A program made the position numbers and the translations under genes. From assembly GCA_011082265.1 (NCBI GenBank), contig CP049781.1, positions 310,001 to 374,000 of the forward strand: DNA of 64,000 bases, in the 5' to 3' direction. This document shows, piece by piece, positions 1-8,325 of the stretch (position 1 is its first letter; every line of letters begins with the position of its first letter). The notes under the pieces are model-generated. The model was given only the letters and a program-made list of their open reading frames with translations, was not told the origin of the DNA and ran no database searches. The DNA is from Candidatus Lachnocurva vaginae (lineage in GTDB: Bacteria > Bacillota > Clostridia > Lachnospirales > Lachnospiraceae).

Positions 1-450
1 TTTATGACAATCTTCTGTAGAATGAAGGATATTCCGATGCCTTCAAATAAAGAAATTGAACCGGGCAGCAAAAAGAAAGAGGTTGCAGAGAAGACGGCAG
101 GTGAATTCTTAAAAGGATTTAACGAAGGCGAAATCGTTATTGAAGGCGATGAAAATGCTTTGTTTAAAAAGGATAGAAGAGAAGAAGCAGATAATAGATA
201 TGAAAATGTTACACCTGATGATGAGAAATTTTTGAATCAGTGTGTCCTTCAATATGATGAGAAAAAGAAAAGAGAAGAAGCTTTTGAAAATGAAGATAAA
301 GAAGCTTTGAAAAATGAAGATAAAGAAGCTTTGAAAAATGAAGATAAAGAAGTTTTGAAAAATGAAGATAAGGAAGCTTTTGAAAATAAAGATAAAGAAT
401 CTGATGAAGATAAAGAAGCTTTTGAAGATAAAGGAGAAAAAAATCAGTAA
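1..450 (+). CDS. Acidic repeat-tailed protein, probably 5'-truncated by the window edge
   Basis: The frame is open from base 1 and no ribosome site is visible before the ATG at 4, so this is probably the C-terminal part of a longer gene. The first ~90 residues are charged and match no family I recognise. From about residue 92 the protein becomes an eight-residue acidic/basic repeat (units of the type EALKNEDK) that runs almost to the stop. There is no membrane segment in the visible part. It ends 54 bases before uvrC. The function is unknown. The low-complexity tail is likely disordered or a charged helix. Confidence 0.6.
   Translation, partial: FMTIFCRMKDIPMPSNKEIEPGSKKKEVAEKTAGEFLKGFNEGEIVIEGDENALFKKDRREEADNRYENVTPDDEKFLNQCVLQYDEKKKREEAFENEDKEALKNEDKEALKNEDKEVLKNEDKEAFENKDKESDEDKEAFEDKGEKNQ
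277..432 (+). repeat. In-frame 24-nt tandem repeat
   Basis: Five units of 24 nt run from 277 to 396, followed by a shortened 18-nt unit and a further partial one. They encode eight-residue repeats (EAFENEDK, EALKNEDK twice, EVLKNEDK, EAFENKDK). Units two and three are identical at the nucleotide level, which points to recent duplication. Confidence 0.9.
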
Positions 451-504
451 GATATAGTATAAAGGAAGAATATAGTAATAGGTTTAGGAAATTTTTAATT
501 ATAT

Positions 505-2364
505 ATGTTTGATTTTGAAAAAGAATTAAAAAAACTTCCGGATTCTCCCGGAGTATATATAATGCACGATGATAAGGATGCGATTATTTATGTAGGAAAG
601 GCGAAAAGCCTTACGAAAAGAGTACATCAATATTTCCAAAATAGTCACGATGAAGGCATTAAGAAAAATCAAATGGTAAAAAAGATTGCATATTTTGAAT
701 ATATAATAACTGACTCGGAACTTGAGGCACTTATATTGGAATGCAATCTTATAAAAGAGCATAGACCGAAATATAATACTATGCTTAGAGATGATAAAAC
801 ATATCCGTATATAAAAGTGACTCTTGGAGAATCTTATCCAAGAGTCCTCTTTGTTCGTAGAGTATTAAGAGATAAAAGCCTTTATTTTGGACCATTTTCG
901 TCTGCAAGTTCGGTGAAAAATACTATAGATTTTATACATACATATTTTAAGATAAGAATCTGTAACAGAGATTTTCCAAAAATGATAGGTAAAAAAGGTC
1001 CCTGCCTTGCTTATCATATAAAAACTTGTGACGGGATTTGTATAGGAAAAATAACTGAAGGAGAATATAAAAAGAATGTAGATAAAGTTCTTGAATTTCT
1101 AAATGGAAATGATAAAGAGGCAATAAATTATCTTACAAAAAAAATGTATAAAGCTTCAGAAGAATTGGAATTTGAAGAAGCACAGAAATTTAAAGATCTT
1201 ATAGAGTCTATAAGGTTCTGTACGCAAAAGCAGAAAATTACGGAAACGAATATTGAAGATGAAGATATTATTGCTTATGAAAGTGATTCCTATCTTGCAG
1301 TTGTTGCAATATTTTTCATAAGAGGCGGAAAGCTTATAGGACGTGACAGCTTCTTTCTTAAGATTGCAAAAAATGAATCGGGAAAGGAAATTATAAGAGC
1401 ATTTATTGAGCAATTTTATTCCGGAACGCCTTTTATTCCAAGGGATATTTATGTCGAAGATGGATTTGAAGATATAGACGTAATCGAGAATTGGCTTACC
1501 GATAAGAAGGGGCAAAAAGTTCATATTAAAAATGTAAAAAAAGGAAAGAAGAAAAAGCTTATAGATCTTGCAAAAAAGAATGCATATCTCGTGCTTAAAA
1601 ATGAAAGGGAAAAGTATTTAACTGAAGAGAAGAAAACTATTGGAGCTATGAAAGAACTTTCAAAAATCTTAAAAATGGATAATTTAAATCGACTGGAAGC
1701 GTATGATATATCAAATACGAATGGATATCAATCTGTAGGCTCTATGGTTGTATTTGAAGGAGGTAAACCGAAGAGGTCGGATTATAGAAAGTTTAGAATA
1801 AAAACAGTTATAGGACCAAATGATTATGCTTCAATGAGAGAAGTCTTAACCAGGAGATTTTCTCATGGACTTTCTAAAATGCCGGAAATTGAAAAAAAAG
1901 ATTCATTTACATCTTTTCCTGATGTTATAATGATGGATGGAGGCAGAGGACAGGTAAATATTGCACTTTCAGTTTTAGATGAGCTTCATCTTAATATACC
2001 TGTTTGCGGGATGGTAAAGGATGATCATCATAGAACAAGAGGACTTTTCTTTAACAATATAGAGCTTCCTATTGATAAGAAATCAGAAGTATTTAAGATG
2101 ATAACAAGGCTTCAGGATGAGGCTCACAGATTTGCGATAGAGTATCATAGATCGCTTCGAGGTAAGTTTCAAGTGCATTCATTTTTGGATGATATAAAAG
2201 GTATCGGAAATGTTAGAAAGAGAGCCTTAATGAGAACTTATTCAGGTGTAGATGACATGAGAGAAAAAAGCATAGAAGATTTTTTAACTATACCTGAAAT
2301 GAATGAGGAAGCAGCGGAAAATCTTTATCAATATTTACATAAAAATGAAAGAAAAAATAATTAA
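505..2364 (+). CDS. uvrC: UvrABC excinuclease subunit C
   Basis: UvrC makes the 3' and 5' incisions around a bulky DNA lesion after UvrA and UvrB have loaded. The 619 residues show the family layout: an N-terminal GIY-YIG nuclease (DSPGVYIM near residue 13, IYVGKAKSL near 28), a UVR helix that contacts UvrB near residues 200-235 (EELEFEEAQKFKDLIE), the RNase H-like endonuclease core (AYDISN near 397, DVIMMDGGRGQ near 473), and a C-terminal helix-hairpin-helix (DDIKGIGNVRKRAL). The length is normal. It is followed 19 bases later by hprK, the usual clostridial order. The start is the ATG that begins MFDFEKELKKLPDSPG. Confidence 0.97.
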   Translation: MFDFEKELKKLPDSPGVYIMHDDKDAIIYVGKAKSLTKRVHQYFQNSHDEGIKKNQMVKKIAYFEYIITDSELEALILECNLIKEHRPKYNTMLRDDKTYPYIKVTLGESYPRVLFVRRVLRDKSLYFGPFSSASSVKNTIDFIHTYFKIRICNRDFPKMIGKKGPCLAYHIKTCDGICIGKITEGEYKKNVDKVLEFLNGNDKEAINYLTKKMYKASEELEFEEAQKFKDLIESIRFCTQKQKITETNIEDEDIIAYESDSYLAVVAIFFIRGGKLIGRDSFFLKIAKNESGKEIIRAFIEQFYSGTPFIPRDIYVEDGFEDIDVIENWLTDKKGQKVHIKNVKKGKKKKLIDLAKKNAYLVLKNEREKYLTEEKKTIGAMKELSKILKMDNLNRLEAYDISNTNGYQSVGSMVVFEGGKPKRSDYRKFRIKTVIGPNDYASMREVLTRRFSHGLSKMPEIEKKDSFTSFPDVIMMDGGRGQVNIALSVLDELHLNIPVCGMVKDDHHRTRGLFFNNIELPIDKKSEVFKMITRLQDEAHRFAIEYHRSLRGKFQVHSFLDDIKGIGNVRKRALMRTYSGVDDMREKSIEDFLTIPEMNEEAAENLYQYLHKNERKNN

Positions 2365-2383
2365 ATTATAAAAAGGAGAAGGT

Positions 2384-3322
2384 ATGGAAGGAGTATGTCT
2401 TGATAAAATAATTTCAAAGTTTCAAATGAAAGTTTTTACAGACAAGATTAATACTGAAGACATTTACATAAAATCCGTTGAAGTAAATCGGCCTGCACTT
2501 CAGCTTGCCGGATTTTATGAGCATTTTGATAAAGACAGAATTCAAATTATAGGAAATGTTGAAAAAGCATATCTGGATACCAAAAAAACTGACGAAAAAA
2601 ACATGATTATGGATAAGCTTTTATCATCCGGAATTCCGGCAATGATATACGCAAGAGGTCATGAACCTAGCGAGCATGTAGTGCAGATGGCTTATAAATG
2701 TGATGTTCCGATTTTAGGTACAACTGACAGTACATATGCTTTTCTTGCGGAACTTATAATTCTTCTTGCAGAAGAGAATGCTCCTATGCAAACAATTCAT
2801 GGAGTTTTGGTGGACGTTTATGGAGAAGGGCTTCTTATAATGGGTGAAAGTGGAATCGGTAAATCTGAAGCTGCACTTGAACTTGTAAGAAGAGGGCATA
2901 GACTTGTAGCGGACGATGTTGTAGAAATAAGGCGACTTAACGACAGAAATTTGATAGGAACGGCACCGTGGACAACAAGACATTTTATCGAGCTTAGAGG
3001 TATAGGAATTATTGATGTAAAAAGTCTTTACGGTGTAGAATGTGTAGAAGATAAATGTCATATAGACCTTGTCATAAAGCTTGAAGAATGGAAAGGGAAA
3101 AAGGAGTATGACAGGCTAGGACTTAAGGATGATGTTATGAACATTTTAGGGATAGATGTTGTATGTCATTCTCTTCCAATAAGACCCGGAAGAAATCTTG
3201 CAGTAATATGTGAAACTGCAGCTGTAAATCATCGTCAAAAGAAGATGGGATACAATGCAGCAGAAGAACTTTATAGAAGAGTTCAGGAAAATATTGATAG
3301 AAAAGGTATATCCGGAAAGTAA
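2384..3322 (+). CDS. hprK: HPr kinase/phosphorylase
   Basis: This enzyme phosphorylates and dephosphorylates Ser46 of HPr or Crh and so sets carbon catabolite control through CcpA. The 312 residues have the N-terminal domain and a C-terminal kinase domain with a P-loop GESGIGKS at residues 154-161, the HRLVADD motif, and the family signature IELRGIGIID. A strong ribosome site (AAAGGAGAAGG) precedes the ATG at 2384. The likely partner is the HPr-like protein at 6103, which retains Ser46 but lacks the active-site histidine. Confidence 0.97.
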   Translation: MEGVCLDKIISKFQMKVFTDKINTEDIYIKSVEVNRPALQLAGFYEHFDKDRIQIIGNVEKAYLDTKKTDEKNMIMDKLLSSGIPAMIYARGHEPSEHVVQMAYKCDVPILGTTDSTYAFLAELIILLAEENAPMQTIHGVLVDVYGEGLLIMGESGIGKSEAALELVRRGHRLVADDVVEIRRLNDRNLIGTAPWTTRHFIELRGIGIIDVKSLYGVECVEDKCHIDLVIKLEEWKGKKEYDRLGLKDDVMNILGIDVVCHSLPIRPGRNLAVICETAAVNHRQKKMGYNAAEELYRRVQENIDRKGISGK

Positions 3323-3368
3323 GTAGTATACAGATTTACATAATTAAAAAGAAAGATAAAAATATAAA

Positions 3369-4286
3369 ATGTTAAATGAAAATATTAAAAATGAATTAAA
3401 TAAAATTTTACGAGAAGATGAAGTTATTTATGACGAACCTATGAAATATCATACAACTATGAAAATAGGCGGACCGGTAGATGTATTTATAGCTACGGAC
3501 GATACAAAGCTTTCTGAAGTAATTAAAATATTAAAGACAAATAACGTAGATTATTTCATTGTCGGAAATGGAAGCGATCTTCTAGTTTCAGACAAAGGAA
3601 TAAGAGGAGCTGTAATTTATACAAAAGGACTTAATTGTATTGAAGTTGATGTGGAAAATGAAACTGTTAAAGCAGATTCCGGAGTATCTTTAAATCAAGT
3701 AGCAAATGCTGCAAAAGCTGCATCACTTACCGGAATGGAATTTGCTTCGGGAATACCGGGAAGTATAGGTGGAGCAATCTTTATGAATGCAGGAGCGTAC
3801 GGCGGAGAAATGAAAGGAATCGTAGAATCGGTTACTTATTTGGACGAAAATGCTAAGGTTTGTGAAATTTTAAAAGATGATTTGGATTTTTATTATAGAC
3901 ATAGTTTCTTTACGGATAATCCGAAATGTATAATTCTTTCTGCAAAGATCAAACTAAAAAAAGGAAACTATGACGAAATTGATGCACTTCAAACAGACCT
4001 TGAAGAGAGAAGAAGATTAAAGCAGCCTCTTAAGTATGCCAGTGCAGGAAGCACATTTAAAAGGCCAAAAGGACATTTTGCAGGGCAGCTTATTCAGAAT
4101 GCTAATCTTTCGGGATATTCAGTAGGGGATGCACAAGTGTCAACCAAACATTCGGGATTTTGCATAAATAAAGGTAATGCAACTTGCAGCGATATGTTAA
4201 AGCTTATAAATCATATAATTTCGGAAGTTAAGAAAACTTCAGGAGTTACGCTTGAGCCTGAAGTAAAGATAATTGGAGAAATATAG
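3369..4286 (+). CDS. murB: UDP-N-acetylenolpyruvoylglucosamine reductase
   Basis: MurB uses NADPH and FAD to reduce UDP-GlcNAc-enolpyruvate to UDP-MurNAc in the second committed step of cytoplasmic peptidoglycan precursor synthesis. The 305 residues show the FAD-binding region (VGNGSDLLV near residue 65, FASGIPGSIGGAIFMNAGAYGGE near 124), the short type IIb-like architecture, YASAGSTFKRP with the catalytic serine, and C-terminal LEPEVKIIGE. It sits between hprK and rapZ in an apparent operon. Confidence 0.97.
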   Translation: MLNENIKNELNKILREDEVIYDEPMKYHTTMKIGGPVDVFIATDDTKLSEVIKILKTNNVDYFIVGNGSDLLVSDKGIRGAVIYTKGLNCIEVDVENETVKADSGVSLNQVANAAKAASLTGMEFASGIPGSIGGAIFMNAGAYGGEMKGIVESVTYLDENAKVCEILKDDLDFYYRHSFFTDNPKCIILSAKIKLKKGNYDEIDALQTDLEERRRLKQPLKYASAGSTFKRPKGHFAGQLIQNANLSGYSVGDAQVSTKHSGFCINKGNATCSDMLKLINHIISEVKKTSGVTLEPEVKIIGEI

Positions 4287-4316
4287 GATTAAATATGGGA
4301 AAAAGAGGAAAAAGGT

Positions 4317-5192
4317 ATGAATCTTTTATTACTTACAGGAATGTCGGGATCTGGAAAATCGACTGCATTTAATTTTCTTGAGGATATGGGTTATAACTGC
4401 GTGGACAATTTACCTGTACCGCTTCTTGAAAATTTTGCAAAGCTTATAAAAACTGAAAATAATAAAAAAGTTGCTGTCGGAATCGACATAAGATGTGGTA
4501 AAAATCTTCCTTTACTTAAAAGAGAGCTTGACAGATTGGAACAAGAGGGAAATGAATGTGATATTCTTTTCCTTGATGCCGAGGATAGCGTTATTTTAAA
4601 AAGATTTAAAGAAACAAGGAGATCTCATCCACTTGCAAAAAATGGAAGAATCTATGATGGAATCGAAGAAGAACGTAAGGCTATGGATTTCTTAAAAAAG
4701 AGAGCAAAGTTTGTAATAGATACTTCGCATCTTTTAACAAGGGAGCTTAATGATGAACTTAAAAAGATTTTTACAGGAGATGAATCAGAATATAAGAGCA
4801 TAAATATTTTACTTTTATCATTTGGTTTTAAATATGGAATTCCGCAGGATGCAGATTTAATATTTGACGTAAGATTTTTGCCAAATCCTTATTACGACCT
4901 CGATTTAAGACCTTTAACAGGAAATGATAAACCGATTCGGGATTTTGTCTTAAAATATGATGAATCAAAAGAATTTTTGGATAAACTTGAAGATTTACTT
5001 CAATTTTTAATTCCAAATTATATAAAAGAAGGAAAAAATTCTCTTGTTATAGGAATAGGATGTACCGGAGGAAAACATAGATCCGTAACTTTAACGAACG
5101 AAATATATAAAAGACTTTCTCAAAACAAGGATAATTATGGGCTTAAAGTGCTGCATAGAGATATTGAAAGAGACAGAAAGATATTAAAATAA
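4317..5192 (+). CDS. rapZ: RapZ-family nucleotide-binding protein (YvcJ)
   Basis: This is a P-loop GTPase/ATPase family protein, known in Gram-negatives as the RNase adapter for GlmZ and in Bacillus as YvcJ. The 291 residues carry Walker A GMSGSGKST at residues 8-16, the SFGFKYGIP motif and the C-terminal GIGCTGGKHRSV signature. The stop overlaps the whiA start by one base (TAATG), so the two are translationally coupled. The yvcK gene that often lies between them in other Firmicutes is absent here. Confidence 0.95.
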   Translation: MNLLLLTGMSGSGKSTAFNFLEDMGYNCVDNLPVPLLENFAKLIKTENNKKVAVGIDIRCGKNLPLLKRELDRLEQEGNECDILFLDAEDSVILKRFKETRRSHPLAKNGRIYDGIEEERKAMDFLKKRAKFVIDTSHLLTRELNDELKKIFTGDESEYKSINILLLSFGFKYGIPQDADLIFDVRFLPNPYYDLDLRPLTGNDKPIRDFVLKYDESKEFLDKLEDLLQFLIPNYIKEGKNSLVIGIGCTGGKHRSVTLTNEIYKRLSQNKDNYGLKVLHRDIERDRKILK

Positions 5193-6097
5193 TGGAAAAA
5201 TCATACTCTGCAAAGGTAAAAGAAGAACTTTTATCAGTAATACCGAGTAGAAAAAGGTTAGTATTTGCGGAACTTTTTGCAATTATTTTATTGATTACTG
5301 AAGCTAAAGATGTAAATCCTTTCTATATATTAGAAAAATTATCTTTGGATGAAGGACTTTATAATAAATGCTTTACATTACTGAAAAAAATCAATATATT
5401 AAATGAGTACGACAAAAATAAAAAACAGATTTCGGATAAGAGTATTACTGATTTTCTTACTAAAATAAATATGTATAAAGAAGAGGATTTTTTGCCGATT
5501 ATAGACAGTGTTTTAACAGAAAATGAGGAAATAAGATCTTTTCTTAGGGGTGCTTTTTTAGTTAGCGGAAGTATTACAGATCCGCTTAAAGGATATCATT
5601 TTGAAATTCTTTTAAAGAGTGATTCTCTTGCTAATATAATAATAAAGGCTTTTTATACCTTTAATATAAATGCAAAACTTGCTGAAAGGCAGGAACGATT
5701 TTTAGTATATGTAAAAGACAGCGATAAAATTTCAGATGTGCTAGGACTTATGGGTGCTTCCATTTCAATGTTGGATTTTGAAAATGTAAGAGCGAAAAAG
5801 GAATTTAACAATTTACTTAATAGAAAAGTGAATTGTGAGACAGCAAACATTGGGAAAATGGTTAAAGCTGTTGTACGGGAATTGAATGATATAGATTTAA
5901 TAAGTGAAACGATGGGGCTTGATGCTTTACCCGAAAAATTAAAGGAGACAGCGATATTAAGAAGAAAATACCCTGAAATATCGCTTTTAGAGCTTGGGAA
6001 ATTACATAATCCAAGAGTTGGGAAATCGGGCGTTAATCATAGACTTAGAAAGTTAAATCAAATCGCTTCAGATATAAAAAATCGAGAGGAGTTATAG
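5192..6097 (+). CDS. whiA: WhiA-like DNA-binding protein
   Basis: WhiA is a sporulation/cell-division regulator in actinomycetes and a cell-division factor in Bacillus. It combines a LAGLIDADG-like N-terminal domain with a C-terminal helix-turn-helix. Here 301 residues include FLRGAFLVSGSITDP near residue 111 and the conserved C-terminal HTH (ISLLELGKLHNPRVGKSGVNHR). The start codon overlaps the rapZ stop. The HPr-like gene follows after five bases, as in B. subtilis where crh follows yvcL/whiA. Confidence 0.95.
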   Translation: MEKSYSAKVKEELLSVIPSRKRLVFAELFAIILLITEAKDVNPFYILEKLSLDEGLYNKCFTLLKKINILNEYDKNKKQISDKSITDFLTKINMYKEEDFLPIIDSVLTENEEIRSFLRGAFLVSGSITDPLKGYHFEILLKSDSLANIIIKAFYTFNINAKLAERQERFLVYVKDSDKISDVLGLMGASISMLDFENVRAKKEFNNLLNRKVNCETANIGKMVKAVVRELNDIDLISETMGLDALPEKLKETAILRRKYPEISLLELGKLHNPRVGKSGVNHRLRKLNQIASDIKNREEL

Positions 6098-6102
6098 ACC
6101 TA

Positions 6103-6354
6103 ATGAAAAAAGAAATTGTAATAAATATGGATGGATTTAATAAAGGTGCTACAGAAATAGCTGAGCTTGTCGCACTTGCTAATCGATATCAGAGTACAAT
6201 ATATTTTGAAATGGAAAATCAAAAGGTTAACGTAAAAAGTATTATGGGAATGATGAGTTTAGTTTTAAAGGATGGACTTCATATAACTATCCATACTGAA
6301 GGCAGTGATGATGAAAAAGCACTTCTTGCTATGGAGAATTTTTTAGCTAAATAA
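6103..6354 (+). CDS. crh: HPr-like protein lacking the active-site His (Crh-like)
   Basis: The 83 residues have the HPr fold signature, including VNVKSIMGMMSL with the regulatory serine at exactly position 46. The N-terminal active-site motif (G-[IL]-H-A-R-P-A in HPr) is replaced by GFNKGATE. Aligned without gaps from Ser46, residue 15 is Gly, and the only histidines are at 60 and 64. It therefore cannot take phosphate from Enzyme I in the normal way but should still be an HprK substrate, as B. subtilis Crh (Gln15, Ser46) is. The position after whiA matches B. subtilis crh. The symbol is by analogy. A true HPr must be encoded elsewhere, because a PTS lies at 42.5-44.6 kb. Confidence 0.8.
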   Translation: MKKEIVINMDGFNKGATEIAELVALANRYQSTIYFEMENQKVNVKSIMGMMSLVLKDGLHITIHTEGSDDEKALLAMENFLAK

Positions 6355-6366
6355 AAAGGAAAATTT

Positions 6367-7278
6367 ATGAAAAAGCTTTTGTTTATTTTGAATTTAAAGT
6401 CAGGTAGAGGACAGATAAAAAATGATTTGCCGGAAATACTTGATATGGCTGTAAAAGCGGGATTTGATGTTACTGTAAGAACCACACAAGGTAGAGGAGA
6501 TGCAACTTCAGTTGTAGAAAAACGAGCAAAAGAATTTGATAGAATAATATGCAGCGGTGGAGATGGGACACTTGATGAAGTTGTAACAGGACTTATGAGA
6601 GTAAAAGTAAATGTCCCGATAGGATATATTCCGGCAGGCTCAACAAATGATTTTGGAAGTTCACTAGGTATAGATAATAGTATATTAAGTGCCGCAGATA
6701 CGGCTATAAATGGTGAAAGCATAAGAGTAGACGTAGGCTCTTTTAACGACAATTCGTTTATATATCTTGCAGCATTTGGAGTTTTTACAGAAGCATCTTA
6801 TTCTACAAATCAGGATTTAAAAAATGTGTTTGGACATGTTGCATATCTTTTTGAAGGAATAAAAAGTCTTAGAAATATACCGTCATATATGATGAAAGTT
6901 AAATATGACGGAAATGTTTTATATGATGAATTTGTATTTGGTATGATTACCAATTCAAAATCGGTCGGAGGCTTTAAAAATATTCTTCCGGACGATGTTG
7001 AGTTAAATGACGGGCTTTTTGAAGTTGCTTTAATAAAGCCTCCTAAGAATCCTATAGAACTTTCCGAAATAATTTCGACACTTAGAAATTATGACAGAGA
7101 GTCAGACCTTATTTATTCATTTACTACTTCTAATATAGAGTTTATTTCAGGAGAAGAAATAGCGTGGACTCTTGATGGAGAATTTGGAGGAAGGACAAAA
7201 AAAGCAAAAATCATAAATCAGCATAATGCAATAGAAATTCTTGTTGAATCGCAAGATAAAAATAACTATAATAATTGA
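6367..7278 (+). CDS. Diacylglycerol/lipid kinase, YegS/DgkB family
   Basis: This is a soluble lipid kinase of the DAGK catalytic family, likely phosphorylating diacylglycerol or a related lipid to recycle it into phospholipid synthesis. The 303 residues show the nucleotide-binding GGDGT at 64-68 followed by LDEV, the N-terminal LNLKSGRG motif, and IPAGSTNDFGSSLGI typical of the family. It follows the HPr-like gene after 12 bases and is the last gene of the hprK-led run. A 13-bp perfect stem-loop lies just past its stop. Confidence 0.93.
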   Translation: MKKLLFILNLKSGRGQIKNDLPEILDMAVKAGFDVTVRTTQGRGDATSVVEKRAKEFDRIICSGGDGTLDEVVTGLMRVKVNVPIGYIPAGSTNDFGSSLGIDNSILSAADTAINGESIRVDVGSFNDNSFIYLAAFGVFTEASYSTNQDLKNVFGHVAYLFEGIKSLRNIPSYMMKVKYDGNVLYDEFVFGMITNSKSVGGFKNILPDDVELNDGLFEVALIKPPKNPIELSEIISTLRNYDRESDLIYSFTTSNIEFISGEEIAWTLDGEFGGRTKKAKIINQHNAIEILVESQDKNNYNN

Positions 7279-7287
7279 GTAGGACTG

Positions 7288-7326
7288 AATGATGCTTTAA
7301 GGTAGCTGTTTGTTTAAAGCATCATT
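7288..7326 (+). terminator. Stem-loop after the lipid kinase
   Basis: A perfect 13-bp inverted repeat (AATGATGCTTTAA at 7288-7300, TTAAAGCATCATT at 7314-7326) surrounds a 13-nt loop, ten bases past the kinase stop. The T-run after it is broken by G residues, so it is a weak intrinsic terminator or an mRNA-stabilising hairpin. Confidence 0.5.
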
Positions 7327-7396
7327 TAGGTTGTTATTAAATTGTGATATAACACATATTCATAGTAGATTTCATTATCGAAAGGAGTTTTTTACA

Positions 7397-8260
7397 ATGA
7401 TAGTATCAGCAGCAGATATGGTTAAAGAAGCACATAAGGGTAAATATGCTATTGGTCACTTTAACATAAATAACTTAGAGTGGACAAAGTCTATCCTTCT
7501 TGAGGCAGAAGCAAATAAAACTCCTGTAATCTTAGGCGTTTCCGAAGGTGCAGGAAAATATATGTGTGGATTCGACACAGTAGCAAGAATGGTTTATGCA
7601 ATGCATGATGCATTAGGAATTACAGTTCCTATGGCACTTCACTTAGACCATGGAACATATGAAGGAGCAAAAGCTTGCGTTAAAGCAGGATTTACTTCAA
7701 TTATGTTCGATGGACACTCACTTGATATCAAGGAAAATCTTAAAAAGACAAAGGAACTTGTTTCTCTTGCACACAGCCACGGAATATCAATCGAAGCTGA
7801 AGTAGGTTCAATCGGTGGAGAAGAAGACGGAGTTATAGGTGCTGGAGAATGTGCAGATCCTGAAGATTGTAAAAAGATGAGAGACCTTGGAATTGATATA
7901 CTTGCAGCAGGTATTGGTAACATCCATGGTGTATATCCTTCAAATTGGAAGGGCTTATCATTTGAAACACTTGAAGCTATTAAGGAAGCTGTTCCTGAGA
8001 TGCCATTAGTTCTTCACGGTGGTTCAGGAGTTCCTGATGATCAAGTTAAGAAAGCTATTTCACTCGGAGTTTCAAAAGTAAATGTTAATACAGAATGTCA
8101 GATTGCATTTGCTGAAGCTACAAGAAAATATATTGAAGCAGGAAAGGATAAGCAAGGTAAAGGCTTTGATCCTAGAAAATTGCTTGCACCGGGTGCTGAA
8201 GCTATTAGAGCAAAAGTAAAGGAAAAGATTCTCCTCTTCGGCGCAGAGAACAAAGCTTGA
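7397..8260 (+). CDS. fba: Class II fructose-bisphosphate aldolase
   Basis: This enzyme cleaves fructose-1,6-bisphosphate to DHAP and glyceraldehyde-3-phosphate using zinc. The start at 7397 follows AAAGGAG. The upstream in-frame extension would begin inside the preceding stem-loop and is not family-like. The resulting 287 residues carry GHFNINNLEW, the zinc-binding HLDHG (His82, Asp84, His85), EAEVGSIGGEEDG, and HGGSGVPDDQ followed by VSKVNVNTE. The length fits the short class IIB enzymes of Firmicutes. It is probably monocistronic, ending in a strong terminator. Confidence 0.96.
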   Translation: MIVSAADMVKEAHKGKYAIGHFNINNLEWTKSILLEAEANKTPVILGVSEGAGKYMCGFDTVARMVYAMHDALGITVPMALHLDHGTYEGAKACVKAGFTSIMFDGHSLDIKENLKKTKELVSLAHSHGISIEAEVGSIGGEEDGVIGAGECADPEDCKKMRDLGIDILAAGIGNIHGVYPSNWKGLSFETLEAIKEAVPEMPLVLHGGSGVPDDQVKKAISLGVSKVNVNTECQIAFAEATRKYIEAGKDKQGKGFDPRKLLAPGAEAIRAKVKEKILLFGAENKA

Positions 8261-8274
8261 TTAGTTTAATCATT

Positions 8275-8307
8275 AAAAAGCAGGAGAGATATCTCCTGCT
8301 TTTTTAA
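8275..8307 (+). terminator. Rho-independent terminator of fba
   Basis: A 13-bp perfect stem (AAAAAGCAGGAGA, loop GATA, then TCTCCTGCTTTTT) lies 15 bases past the fba stop and just before the glnN ribosome site. A T-run completes it. Confidence 0.93.
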
Positions 8308-8325
8308 AATAATAGGAAGGTATGT

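Noticed and set aside
6279..6752. Long open frames on the minus strand opposite real genes, here and at 24031-24426 and 18373-18789
   Set aside because: They lie opposite well-supported coding genes, lack ribosome sites, and their proteins have the Ser/Phe/Ile-rich bias of an antisense reading.
7310..7396. A longer N-terminus for the class II aldolase
   Set aside because: The extension begins within a stem-loop and lacks a ribosome site; 7397 has AAAGGAG and the family start.
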